A stretch of DNA of 6,645 nt from Actinomycetota bacterium (GCA_005888335.1 VAWY01000223.1:1-6645), one strand, 5' to 3'; counted from the stretch's first letter, positions 1 to 5,930 are shown. A program made the numbers and translations. Notes: generated from the sequence alone by a model not told the origin.

Positions 1-2197
1 GCGCGCTGCTGGCGAGCGTCGTCGCGGGCCTGCTCGACAGCCGCGTCGCTGACCGGATCGTCGCCGAGACCCGAGGCAACCCTCTTGCCCTGCTGGAGCT
101 TCCGGCGCGCATGACCGCTGCCGACTTGGCCGGTGGTTTCGAGCTTCCTGCCGCCGGCGAGCTTCCCACGCACATCGAGGACCACTACCTCCGGCGCGTC
201 CGCGAGCTGCCCGAGGCGACGCAGCACCTGATGCTGCTGGCAGCCGCCGAGCCGTTGGGCGACCCGACGGTGGTCCTACGCGCGGGCCGGAGGCTGCACA
301 TCGAGACCAGCGCGCTCGCGCCCGCCGAGGCTGCGGAACTGTTGGCCGCCATCCGCTGGTCCGCTCCGCGGTCTACCGGGCCGCGCCACTCGTCAGCCGA
401 CAGCGGGTGCACGAAGTCCTCGCCGAAGTGAGCCATCTCGACGCCGACGCCGATCGCCGCGCGTGGCACCGCGCTCTGGCGGCAGCGGGGCCCGACGAGG
501 ACGTCGCCGCCGAGCTCGAGCAGTCGGCCGACCGAGCGCAGGCCCGCGGCGGGGTCGCTGCAACGGCGGCCTTCTTGCACCGTGCCGCCGCGCTCACCCC
601 GGACCCGGCCCGGCGTCGTGGACGCGCGCTCGCGGCTGCCGGCGCGAGTGTCCAGGCCGGCGCGTTCACCACGGCTCGCGGCCTGCTGGCCACAGCGCAG
701 GCCGGGCCGCTCGATGAGCTCCAGCGCGCACAGATCGACCTGGTGCGCGCACAGCTCGCGTTCATCTCCAGCCGGGGCACCGACGCAACCCCGCTCCTGC
801 TGGCCGCCGCCGGCCGGCTGGAACCGCTGGACATCTCCCTCGCGCGAGAAACGTACATCGATGCGTTCTCAGCGGCGCTCTTCGGCGCCAGGCTCAACGG
901 CAGCGTCGGCGTACGCGAGGTCGCGCAGGCCGCCCGGGCCGCGGCGCGCCCAACGGGCGCCGGCGCCTCGACCGCGGACCTGCTGCTGGATGCGCTTGTC
1001 GCCCTCGCCGACGATTACGCCGCGGCTGTCCCGCTCTGCCGAGAGGCGGTGCGGCGGCTCTCCGGCCAGGAGGCGTCGGCCAAGGAACGGCTGCGCTGGC
1101 TGTGGCAGGGCTGCGTCGTCGCGTTCGAGATCTGGGACGACGAACATGCGGCCTCGCTGTCGCGCTCCAGCGTCGAGGTCGCCCGCGCGACGGGGACACT
1201 CAGCGAGCTCGCGCTCGCCCTCAGCGCCCGCGCACCCATGCTGGTGTTCTGCGGCGACCTCGCCGCCGCCGCCGCCGCGGTTTCCGAGACAGTGTCCGTC
1301 GAAGAGGCGACGGGGATCCATTCCGCGCCGTACGGCGCATTGATGGTCTCCGCGTGGCGGGGGAGGCCGCGCGAAACGGAAGAGCTCATGGAGACGACGG
1401 AGCGCGAGGCGGGCGCGCGCGGAGAGGGGATCGGCCTGGCGATCAGCGCCTACGCGCACGCGGTCCTCTCCAACGGCCTCGGCCGGTATGAGGACGCGCT
1501 CGGCGCCGCCGCATCCGCCAGCGAGCATCGAGAGGTCGTCGCGGAGAACTGGGGCTTGAGCGAGCTGGTCGAGCCGGCCATGCGCTGCGGCCGGACCGAT
1601 CTCGCCACGGACGCTCTGGAGCGCCTGGCCACCAAGGCGCAGGCCACGGGAACCGATTGGGCGCGCGGCGTCGAGGCGCGTGCCCGGGCGCTGCTCGCCC
1701 AAGGCGCCGACGCCGATCGCTGGTTCCGCACGGCGGTCGATGATCTCGGCCGGACTCGCGTTCGCGCTGAGCTCGCTCGCACGCATCTGCTGTACGGCGA
1801 ACGGCTGCGGCGCGAGGGTCGCCGGCTCGATGCGCGCGCCGAGCTCAACGTCGCACATGAGCTGTTCACGTCGATGGGCATGGAGGCGTTCACCCAGCGC
1901 GCCGACAGAGAACTCGTCGCGACTGGCGAGAAGCGCCGCCGGGGCATCGCCGAGACCCGCGACGATCTCACCGCACAGGAGCGTCAGATTGGTGAGCTGG
2001 CTCGCGACGGGCTCTCGAACTCGGACATCGGCGCTCGCCTGTTCCTCAGCCCGCGGACCGTCGAGTGGCACCTGCGCCACGTGTACTCCAAGCTCGGAAT
2101 CCGGTCCCGACGCCAACTGGGAAGCGCCCTTCAGGCCCCGGACTCCGAGGCGAGCAGCGCCACCAGCGCGATGTTGAGCCGCCCGGCGCCGGCGTAG
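1..2197 (+). pseudogene. LuxR-family large ATP-binding (LAL-type) transcriptional regulator, 5'-partial and frameshifted
   Basis: Members of this family couple an N-terminal AAA/STAND ATPase to a TPR-like helical middle and a C-terminal LuxR DNA-binding domain, acting as cytoplasmic transcription regulators. The window opens inside the ATPase region (ALLASVV..., then the family signature [17 protein letters not shown], about 54-107, third forward frame); Walker motifs would lie off the left edge. That frame runs into unrelated sequence and stops at 431. The homologous continuation, [13 protein letters not shown] (350-388), is in the second forward frame and stays open to TAG at 2195-2197. Coding therefore switches frame near 345-350, where about 7-8 expected codons are missing. 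The body (about 407-1960) is Ala/Leu/Arg-rich helical repeat sequence. The HTH (1961-2130) has [18 protein letters not shown], then [20 protein letters not shown]. The final 21 residues (2132-2194) are antisense to a dedA remnant, so the native C-terminus is probably lost. A GTG at 407 could restart translation, but the product would lack the ATPase. Family is certain; calling it non-functional is inference. Confidence 0.85.
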
Positions 2198-2267
2198 ACC
2201 GCGGCGAGGATCAGCACGGTCTCGCCGGGCAGGGGACCGCCGACTCCTCGCCGAGGATTCCGGAGTC
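2131..2267 (-). pseudogene. DedA-family membrane protein remnant
   Basis: Read on the minus strand, 2232-2131 encodes [19 protein letters not shown] followed by NIALVALLA, which is the conserved region near the N-terminus of DedA/SNARE-associated membrane proteins (the (V/L)PGE(T) motif, then a hydrophobic segment). The conserved stretch ahead of it, GILGEESAVP (about 2262-2233), is in a different frame. One extra C in the C-run at 2235-2232 would join the two as ...EESAVPLPGETVL.... After LVALLA the sequence turns to SESGA and stops (TGA, 2133-2131), where the family normally continues for well over 100 residues. The remnant is therefore both frameshifted and truncated, and no convincing start is seen upstream. 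It faces the LuxR regulator tail-to-tail and overlaps that gene's last 21 codons. Intact members are multi-pass inner-membrane proteins linked to lipid/flippase function. Family assignment is from motif recognition only. Confidence 0.7.
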
Positions 2268-2287
2268 GCGCGCCGCTCTCGCGGCGT
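2241..2287. terminator. Two GC hairpins between the regulator and the transporter
   Basis: CGACTCC (2241-2247) can pair with GGAGTCG (2262-2268). Next to it, CGCCGC (2271-2276) pairs perfectly with GCGGCG (2281-2286) across a TCTC tetraloop, with a possible G-U extension at 2270/2287. Both sit after the regulator stop and before the transporter start, a reasonable place for transcription to end. There is no T-run on either side, and part of the sequence belongs to the dedA remnant, so the role as a terminator is inferred. Confidence 0.3.
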
Positions 2288-2423
2288 AGGGAACGCCGCG
2301 CTCATGCGGGCTTGCCGGCTCCTGCCCAGGTGTCGTCTGGGCCTGCGCGCGGCCACGCGTCCCGTGAGCCGACTGGGGTGCACACTGGCGCAACCGCCCG
2401 CTGCGCGATGACACGGTGGCGGC

Positions 2424-3896
2424 ATGTCAGCTCGGTCGGTGGCCGCCGCAGCTTCTGCTCGCCCGGCGCCGAGGCGCGACGACGACTACCGCCCCGACCC
2501 GGACCGCTGGATGGCGCTCGGTGTCTGCCTCGCCGCCGGGTTCATGACCCTGCTCGACGTCTCGATCGTCAACGTCGCCCTGCCGAGCATTCAGCAGGGC
2601 CTGCACGCGCAACAGAACGCGCTGCAGTGGATTGTTGCGGGCTACGCGCTCGCGCTGGGGCTGCTGCTCGTCCCGTCGGGGCGCTTCGGTGACGCGCACG
2701 GGCGGCGGCCGGTGTTCATGGTTGGCGTGGCGCTGTTCGTGGTCGCGAGCGCGGCCTGCGCGTTGGCGCAGACGCCGCTGGAGCTCGTGTTGACGCGGGT
2801 CGTCCAAGGGTTCGCCGGGGGTCTCATCACCCCGCAGATCTCGGGCCTCATCCAGAGCCTGTTCCGAGGCGAGGAGCGCGGCAAGGCATTCGGCCTCTTC
2901 GGCTCGACCATCGCCGTGTCGACCGCGGTCGGCCCACTCGTCGGCGGCGGGCTGATCGCCCTGTTCGGCGTCCACAACGGCTGGCGGGCGGTGTTCTTCG
3001 TCAACCTGCCGATCGGCATGGCAATCCTGTTGCTGGCCCGCCGCTACCTGCCGGCCCCGACCGCCACCGAGCGCCGAAGCCAGCCGCTCGACCCGCTTGG
3101 CGTCGTGCTCCTCGGCGCGGCGCTCGTGTGCATCCTCGTCCCGTTCATCGAGCAGCGCTCGTGGCACAGCTCGCTGCGTGTCGCGCTGTTCCCGCTGGGT
3201 GCCGTGCTGGTGGTCATGTGGTTGCTGCACGAGCGCCGCTACGGCCGCACCCGCGAGCCGCTCGTCTCGATCGACCTGTTCCGGATCCGCTCCTTTGCGC
3301 TCGGCGCCCCGGTGGGACTCCTGTACTTCGCCGGGTTCATCGCGGTGTTCTTCTTCATCCAGACGCAGTACCTGCAGATCGGGCTGGGCTATCCCGCGTG
3401 GAAGTCCGGACTCGCCGTCACCCCGTTCGCCATCGGCAGCGCGCTGACCTCGACGGCGGGCAGCCGTCAGGCGCTGCGCCGGGGCCCCAAGCTCGTGGCC
3501 TTTGGACTCGCCGTTGTTCTCATCGGGATGGCCTGCATTTGGGTGGCGGTGGACGCTCATCCCGGCCACGACGCCGCGCTGTGGATAGCGCTGCCGCTGC
3601 TGATCGCCGGCCTCGGCGGCGGGCTGGTGATCTCGCCCAACCTGACCCTCACGCTGTCCCAGGTACCGGTCCAGCGCGCTGGCAGCGCCGGCGGCGTGCT
3701 GCAGACCGGTCAGCGGATCGGCTCGGCGGCTGGCATCGCGGTCACCGGCAGCGTCTTCTACACCCAGCTCGCCTCATCGCACGGCAACTTCGCGTCGGCG
3801 TACCGCTACGGCATCGTCAGCTGCGCGGCGTTCGTTGCGGCCGCGCTCGTGCTCACGCTGACGGACACTTTCAGGCGCGACTCTCGAGCGCCCTGA
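2424..3896 (+). CDS. DHA2-family (EmrB/QacA-type) MFS multidrug efflux transporter
   Basis: Probable proton-driven antiporter of the major facilitator superfamily, 14-TM DHA2 branch, exporting drugs or other small hydrophobic compounds across the cytoplasmic membrane. At 490 aa it has the usual length. A 30-residue polar N-tail precedes TM1. Motif D1 in TM1 reads LDVSIVNVALPSI (44-56), with the acidic D45. Motif A is GRFGDAHGRR (86-95). The motif B region, LTRVVQGFAGGLITPQ (123-138), carries the conserved Arg. Motif C is GSTIAVSTAVGPLVGG (160-175). WRAVFFVNLPIG (188-199) is a DHA2 hallmark. Further hydrophobic segments continue to about residue 480. ATG 2424 has only a weak GGTGG (2415-2419) ahead of it. 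An internal ATG at residue 30 starts right at TM1 and would remove the cytoplasmic tail. No adjacent intact TetR or MarR regulator is seen, and the upstream regulator is broken. Substrate cannot be read from sequence. The frame looks intact. Confidence 0.92.
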   Translation: MSARSVAAAASARPAPRRDDDYRPDPDRWMALGVCLAAGFMTLLDVSIVNVALPSIQQGLHAQQNALQWIVAGYALALGLLLVPSGRFGDAHGRRPVFMVGVALFVVASAACALAQTPLELVLTRVVQGFAGGLITPQISGLIQSLFRGEERGKAFGLFGSTIAVSTAVGPLVGGGLIALFGVHNGWRAVFFVNLPIGMAILLLARRYLPAPTATERRSQPLDPLGVVLLGAALVCILVPFIEQRSWHSSLRVALFPLGAVLVVMWLLHERRYGRTREPLVSIDLFRIRSFALGAPVGLLYFAGFIAVFFFIQTQYLQIGLGYPAWKSGLAVTPFAIGSALTSTAGSRQALRRGPKLVAFGLAVVLIGMACIWVAVDAHPGHDAALWIALPLLIAGLGGGLVISPNLTLTLSQVPVQRAGSAGGVLQTGQRIGSAAGIAVTGSVFYTQLASSHGNFASAYRYGIVSCAAFVAAALVLTLTDTFRRDSRAP

Positions 3897-3972
3897 GCGC
3901 CGGCTTGGCGGAGGACGAGGGATCCGCGCCTGCCTGACCGGCCATCGCGTCTGGTTCCGTATCGCCACCGGC

Positions 3973-3996
3973 CCGGGAGTCGACCCGGGTGTCGAC
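3973..3996. repeat. Tandem 12-bp repeat upstream of the hydrolase gene
   Basis: CCGGGAGTCGAC (3973-3984) is followed immediately by CCGGGTGTCGAC (3985-3996), differing at one position. Each copy contains the palindrome GTCGAC. The repeat lies in the 156-bp gap between transporter and hydrolase, 47 bp before the hydrolase ribosome binding site, so it could be a regulator binding site. It could also be chance in GC-rich DNA. A small hairpin, GCTCG-cgg-CGAGC, follows at 4009-4021. Confidence 0.4.
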
Positions 3997-4042
3997 GGGC
4001 GCGACCGGGCTCGCGGCGAGCGATCCTCACGTCGTCCCCGAC

Positions 4043-4047
4043 GGAGG
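4043..4047 (+). promoter_or_regulatory. Ribosome binding site of the MBL-fold hydrolase
   Basis: GGAGG lies five bases before ATG 4053, a near-ideal Shine-Dalgarno that fixes the start of the hydrolase gene. Confidence 0.8.
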
Positions 4048-4052
4048 CCGCG

Positions 4053-4958
4053 ATGAGCACTACCGAAGCCGTGAGCGAGACCCTGACGTACGAGGTCTTC
4101 GTCAACGAGGCGCCGCCGCAGGACGGCGTCCTGCCGAACGGCGAGCCGAAGCGGTTCTCGCCCCAGGCGAGCACGCTGATCTACGGCAGCGAGGACGCAG
4201 TGCTGACCGACCCTCCGCTGACAACGGACCAGGCGCACCTGGTCGGCGACTGGGTCGCCGCGAAGGGGCGCAACGTCACCGACATCTTCATCACCCACGG
4301 CCATGGCGATCACTGGTTCGCCGCCGGGGTGCTGGCCGAGCGGTTCGGGGCGCGCGTCATCGCCTCGGCGGGGACGATCGCCCAGATGCACGCCAGCGTC
4401 GCCACGCGACCGATGCTGTGGGACAAGATCTATTCGGGGATCCCGCCGACGCCGGTCACGGCCGTGACGGTGCCCGACAACCGGCTCACGCTCGAGGGCC
4501 ACGACCTCGTGATCGTCGAGACCGGCGCCACCGACAGCGACGACACCACCGTCCTGCACATCCCGGACCTCGACCTCGTCGTCGCCGGCGACGTGATCTA
4601 CAACGGCGTGCACATGTACCTCGCGCAGATCGCGATCGTCGGGGGCTTCGGGCCGTGGCGAGAGGCGATCCACAAGGTCGAGGCCCTCAAGCCGCGGCAC
4701 ATCGTCTCCGGCCACCAGAACAAGCGACTCGACGACGACGCCGAGCGGACCATCGCCGAGACCCGGCGCTACCTCGACGACGCGGAGGAACTCCTCGCGA
4801 CCGAGGACAGCGCCGTCGGTTTCTTCAACGCCAAGATCGACCGCTACCCCGAGCACCTCGGACGCACGATCCTGTGGATCGGGTCGAGCGTCCTCTACGG
4901 CGTGCGCGAGCACCCCGACCAGGACATCCGCCAGATCGTCCTCGCGGCGTGGCTCTGA
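4053..4958 (+). CDS. MBL-fold (metallo-beta-lactamase superfamily) hydrolase with altered metal site
   Basis: A 301-residue single-domain hydrolase of the metallo-beta-lactamase fold, probably cytoplasmic because no signal peptide is visible. The zinc motif THGHGDHW supplies H82, H84, D86 and H87 after a hydrophobic strand. AGDVIYNGVH gives the bridging D180, and IVSGHQNK gives H221. The third histidine of the Zn1 site is expected in a GHTD(T/S)DDT motif, but here residues 158-164 read GATDSDDT, with Ala159 encoded by GCC. From general knowledge of the superfamily this should weaken or abolish the Zn1 site; whether close relatives share it is unknown to me. The C-terminal 80 residues are mostly helical (DDDAERTIAETRRYLDDAEELL, about 227-248, highly charged). 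The start is secured by GGAGG five bases upstream. It stands alone, 156 bp after the transporter, with a second strong ribosome binding site directly after its stop. Substrate unknown; relatives include lactonases, thioesterases and glyoxalase-II-like enzymes. Confidence 0.9.
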   Translation: MSTTEAVSETLTYEVFVNEAPPQDGVLPNGEPKRFSPQASTLIYGSEDAVLTDPPLTTDQAHLVGDWVAAKGRNVTDIFITHGHGDHWFAAGVLAERFGARVIASAGTIAQMHASVATRPMLWDKIYSGIPPTPVTAVTVPDNRLTLEGHDLVIVETGATDSDDTTVLHIPDLDLVVAGDVIYNGVHMYLAQIAIVGGFGPWREAIHKVEALKPRHIVSGHQNKRLDDDAERTIAETRRYLDDAEELLATEDSAVGFFNAKIDRYPEHLGRTILWIGSSVLYGVREHPDQDIRQIVLAAWL

Positions 4959-4965
4959 AAGGAGG
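4958..4965 (+). promoter_or_regulatory. Strong Shine-Dalgarno directly after the hydrolase stop
   Basis: AAAGGAGG begins at the last base of the hydrolase stop codon and is the best match to the anti-Shine-Dalgarno in the window. It would serve the GTG at 4971, five bases downstream, in a coupled arrangement. The only frame there is 18 codons long, so the site looks orphaned. Confidence 0.55.
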
Positions 4966-4970
4966 GGACG

Positions 4971-5027
4971 GTGGCCGGTCAGAGACGACGGGGCCAACCC
5001 GATCTAGCTGCGATGACGCCGACGTAA
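4971..5027 (+). CDS. Candidate 18-aa small ORF, or start of a lost gene
   Basis: GTG 4971 opens a frame that reads MAGQRRRGQPDLAAMTPT and ends at TAA 5025-5027. The only support is the excellent AAAGGAGG upstream and the tight spacing to the hydrolase stop, which together imply translational coupling. The peptide is basic at its N-terminus and matches nothing I recognise. The alternative, which I find at least as likely, is that this is the first few codons of a downstream partner gene whose body was deleted. Confidence 0.25.
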   Translation: MAGQRRRGQPDLAAMTPT

Positions 5028-5170
5028 CACCGGTGCGATCGGGGTCGGTTCGCAGGCGCGCTCAGCGAGATCCGCGCGCCGTTCGCCCACCTGCTCGAGC
5101 GGCACGTTGAAGACCTCGGCAAGCCAGGGTCCAGGCCCGGGGGGCCACGGGCGCGACACGCCCCCGCCGT
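5004..5170 (-). pseudogene. Possible XRE/HTH regulator C-terminal remnant
   Basis: The minus-strand frame ending at TAG 5006-5004 reads GVSRPWPPGPGPW, then LAEVFNVPLEQVGERRADLA. This resembles the last part of an XRE (Cro/C1-type) helix-turn-helix domain, whose usual pattern is ...G-x-x-x-P-x-x-x-x-L-A-x-x-F-x-V-x-x-x-x-L. The first three helices are absent, and there is no convincing start, so at best it is a fragment. The plus strand of the same stretch also gives protein-like sequence (ALSEIRAPFAHLLERHVEDL), so the assignment is weak. The 228-bp gap between hydrolase and SnoaL-like gene otherwise holds only the 18-codon frame and an inverted repeat, CCCGATC (4998-5004) with GATCGGG (5037-5043). 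Confidence 0.2.
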
Positions 5171-5186
5171 AGGCGACCCTGACGGC

Positions 5187-5543
5187 ATGACCGACATGTC
5201 CGCCACCCAAGCGACCGGCGACGTTCCGACTTACCTGGGAAGAGGCGATCCCGCCGGCAGGTTCGCGGACTACTACCCGGCGTGGGTGGACAAGCTGGCC
5301 GCTGACGTCACCCTGGAGGGGTCGATGCTCGACGGCGCCCTGCAGGGCCCGGACGCCATCCGCGCCGTCATCGGCGGCGTCCGCGAGCTGTACGACCGCG
5401 AGGACTTCAACTTCGCCGGCCCCTGGGGCGACAACAGCTTCATCGAGGACTACACCGCCGAGGGTCGCAGCAGGCCGCTCGGGTGCTCGCGCGCACGAGC
5501 AGCTCGTGGCGATCGACCCGCTGCCCTAGCATCCGAGCCGTGA
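5187..5543 (+). pseudogene. SnoaL/NTF2-like domain protein, C-terminus probably frameshifted
   Basis: The first ~92 residues look like a small SnoaL-like (NTF2-fold) protein: YLGRGDPAGRFADYYPAWVD gives the opening helix, DVTLEGSMLDGALQGPDAI the strand and loop, and IRAVIGGVRELYDREDFNF the next helix and strand, followed by GPWGDNSFIEDYTAE. Such proteins are usually about 130-145 aa and form a cone-like barrel used for polyketide cyclisation, isomerisation or simply ligand binding. After AE (near 5462) the sequence turns to low-quality Arg/Ala-rich residues and ends at 118. The +1 frame there gives HEQLVAIDPLP and stops at 5529, which fits an expected late strand better; this suggests an indel near 5463 plus loss of intervening codons. 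No Shine-Dalgarno precedes ATG 5187; a TAGGCG at 5170-5175 could be a poor -10. Domain call is moderate; the frameshift is inferred from my memory of the family. Confidence 0.6.
5527..5532 (+). promoter_or_regulatory. Candidate -10 box of a leaderless promoter for the DUF2442 gene
   Basis: TAGCAT fits the actinobacterial TAnnnT -10 pattern and ends seven bases before GTG 5540, so transcription would start at or very near the initiation codon. There is no Shine-Dalgarno ahead of that GTG, consistent with a leaderless message. No good -35 is visible at the usual spacing (5504-5509 reads CGTGGC). Confidence 0.4.
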
Positions 5544-5815
5544 TTGCCGTGACCCACGTTGAGCCCTTGGAGCCGTATCGCCTGCGCCTGCGGTTCGACG
5601 ACGACAGCGAGCGCGTCGTTGATGTCGCTGATGTCCTCTGGGGACCGATGGCCGAGCCACTGCGCGATCCGGACTACTTCCGGCGCGTCCGCGTCGACTC
5701 TGAGCTGCGCACGATCGTGTGGCCGAACGGTTTCGACCTGGACCCAGACGTGCTGCACGGGGATTACGAGCCCGCCGCGCCGGCCGACTCCGCCGGGCGC
5801 GAAGCGCGCGCCTGA
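5540..5815 (+). CDS. DUF2442 domain-containing protein
   Basis: A 91-residue soluble protein. Residues 3-35 (AVTHVEPLEPYRLRLRFDD, then ERVVDVADVLWG) give the beta-hairpin start of DUF2442. LRDPDYFRRVRVD (41-53) and TIVWPNGFDLDPDVLH (58-73) are the family's most recognisable part. The last ~18 residues are a polar, probably disordered tail. I start it at GTG 5540 because the family sequence begins immediately after it and a TAGCAT box sits upstream; GTG 5549, three codons on, is also possible, and an in-frame GTG at 5483 would add residues that do not look like the family. The start overlaps the upstream frame's stop as GTGA. DUF2442 genes often sit beside a DUF4160 gene and are suspected toxin-antitoxin components; no such partner is seen in this window. 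Function unknown. Confidence 0.85.
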   Translation: MIAVTHVEPLEPYRLRLRFDDDSERVVDVADVLWGPMAEPLRDPDYFRRVRVDSELRTIVWPNGFDLDPDVLHGDYEPAAPADSAGREARA

Positions 5816-5856
5816 GCCGCGGCGAGCTGGGTCCATTCCGGGTCCGGCTACCCGGT

Positions 5857-5886
5857 CCGCGGCTGCGGCAGCGTCTGCCGTCGCGG
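5857..5886. terminator. GC-rich two-part hairpin downstream of the DUF2442 gene
   Basis: CCGCG (5857-5861) pairs with CGCGG (5882-5886) around an inner stem CGGCAG (5866-5871) / CTGCCG (5875-5880) with a CGT loop. A smaller hairpin, CCGGGT-ccggct-ACCCGG, lies just before it at 5838-5855. They begin 23 bp after the DUF2442 stop. No T-run follows. Confidence 0.35.
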
Positions 5887-5897
5887 TGGCCCGCGCC

Positions 5898-5930
5898 GAG
5901 CGCTCGGGCCGATGTCGGCCGCGAGCGCTC
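5898..5930. terminator. Strong 14-bp-stem hairpin between convergent genes
   Basis: GAGCGCTCG (5898-5906) pairs with CGAGCGCTC (5922-5930), and GGCCG (5907-5911) pairs with CGGCC (5916-5920) around an ATGT loop, with one bulged G at 5921. It lies between the plus-strand DUF2442 gene and the minus-strand CoA-transferase side, so a bidirectional terminator is the simplest reading. No T-run is present on either strand, so it may act as an RNA structure or a Rho-assisted end. Confidence 0.5.

Noticed and set aside
869..2425. Long minus-strand open frame antisense to the LuxR-type regulator
   Set aside because: Arg/Pro/Gly-rich, no domain, and it mirrors the codon bias of the plus-strand coding sequence; a typical high-GC shadow frame. 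Only its neighbourhood near 2131-2267, in another frame, holds a real DedA motif.
2427..3569. Long minus-strand open frame antisense to the MFS transporter
   Set aside because: Composition is extreme (Arg, Gln, Glu, His) and the plus strand carries all MFS motifs.
3898..3910. CGCC-ggctt-GGCG hairpin just after the transporter stop
   Set aside because: Only four base pairs and no T-run.
3774..4997. 407-codon minus-strand open frame across the hydrolase gene
   Set aside because: Antisense shadow: the plus strand has HGHGDH and a good ribosome binding site, and the minus product has Asp/Val/Arg-repetitive composition.
4998..5043. Inverted repeat CCCGATC / GATCGGG with an internal CACCGGTG palindrome as a terminator
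   Set aside because: The arms are 32 bases apart and there is no T-run; too weak to call, though it does lie after the hydrolase.
3989..5110. 373-codon plus-strand frame overlapping the hydrolase
   Set aside because: Arg/His/Pro-rich product typical of a shifted frame over a GC-rich gene; no ribosome binding site.
4053..5815. Hydrolase, SnoaL-like protein and DUF2442 as a new defence or biosynthetic operon
   Set aside because: Gaps, separate start signals and a broken middle gene argue against a working unit; no effector or sensor pairing is evident.
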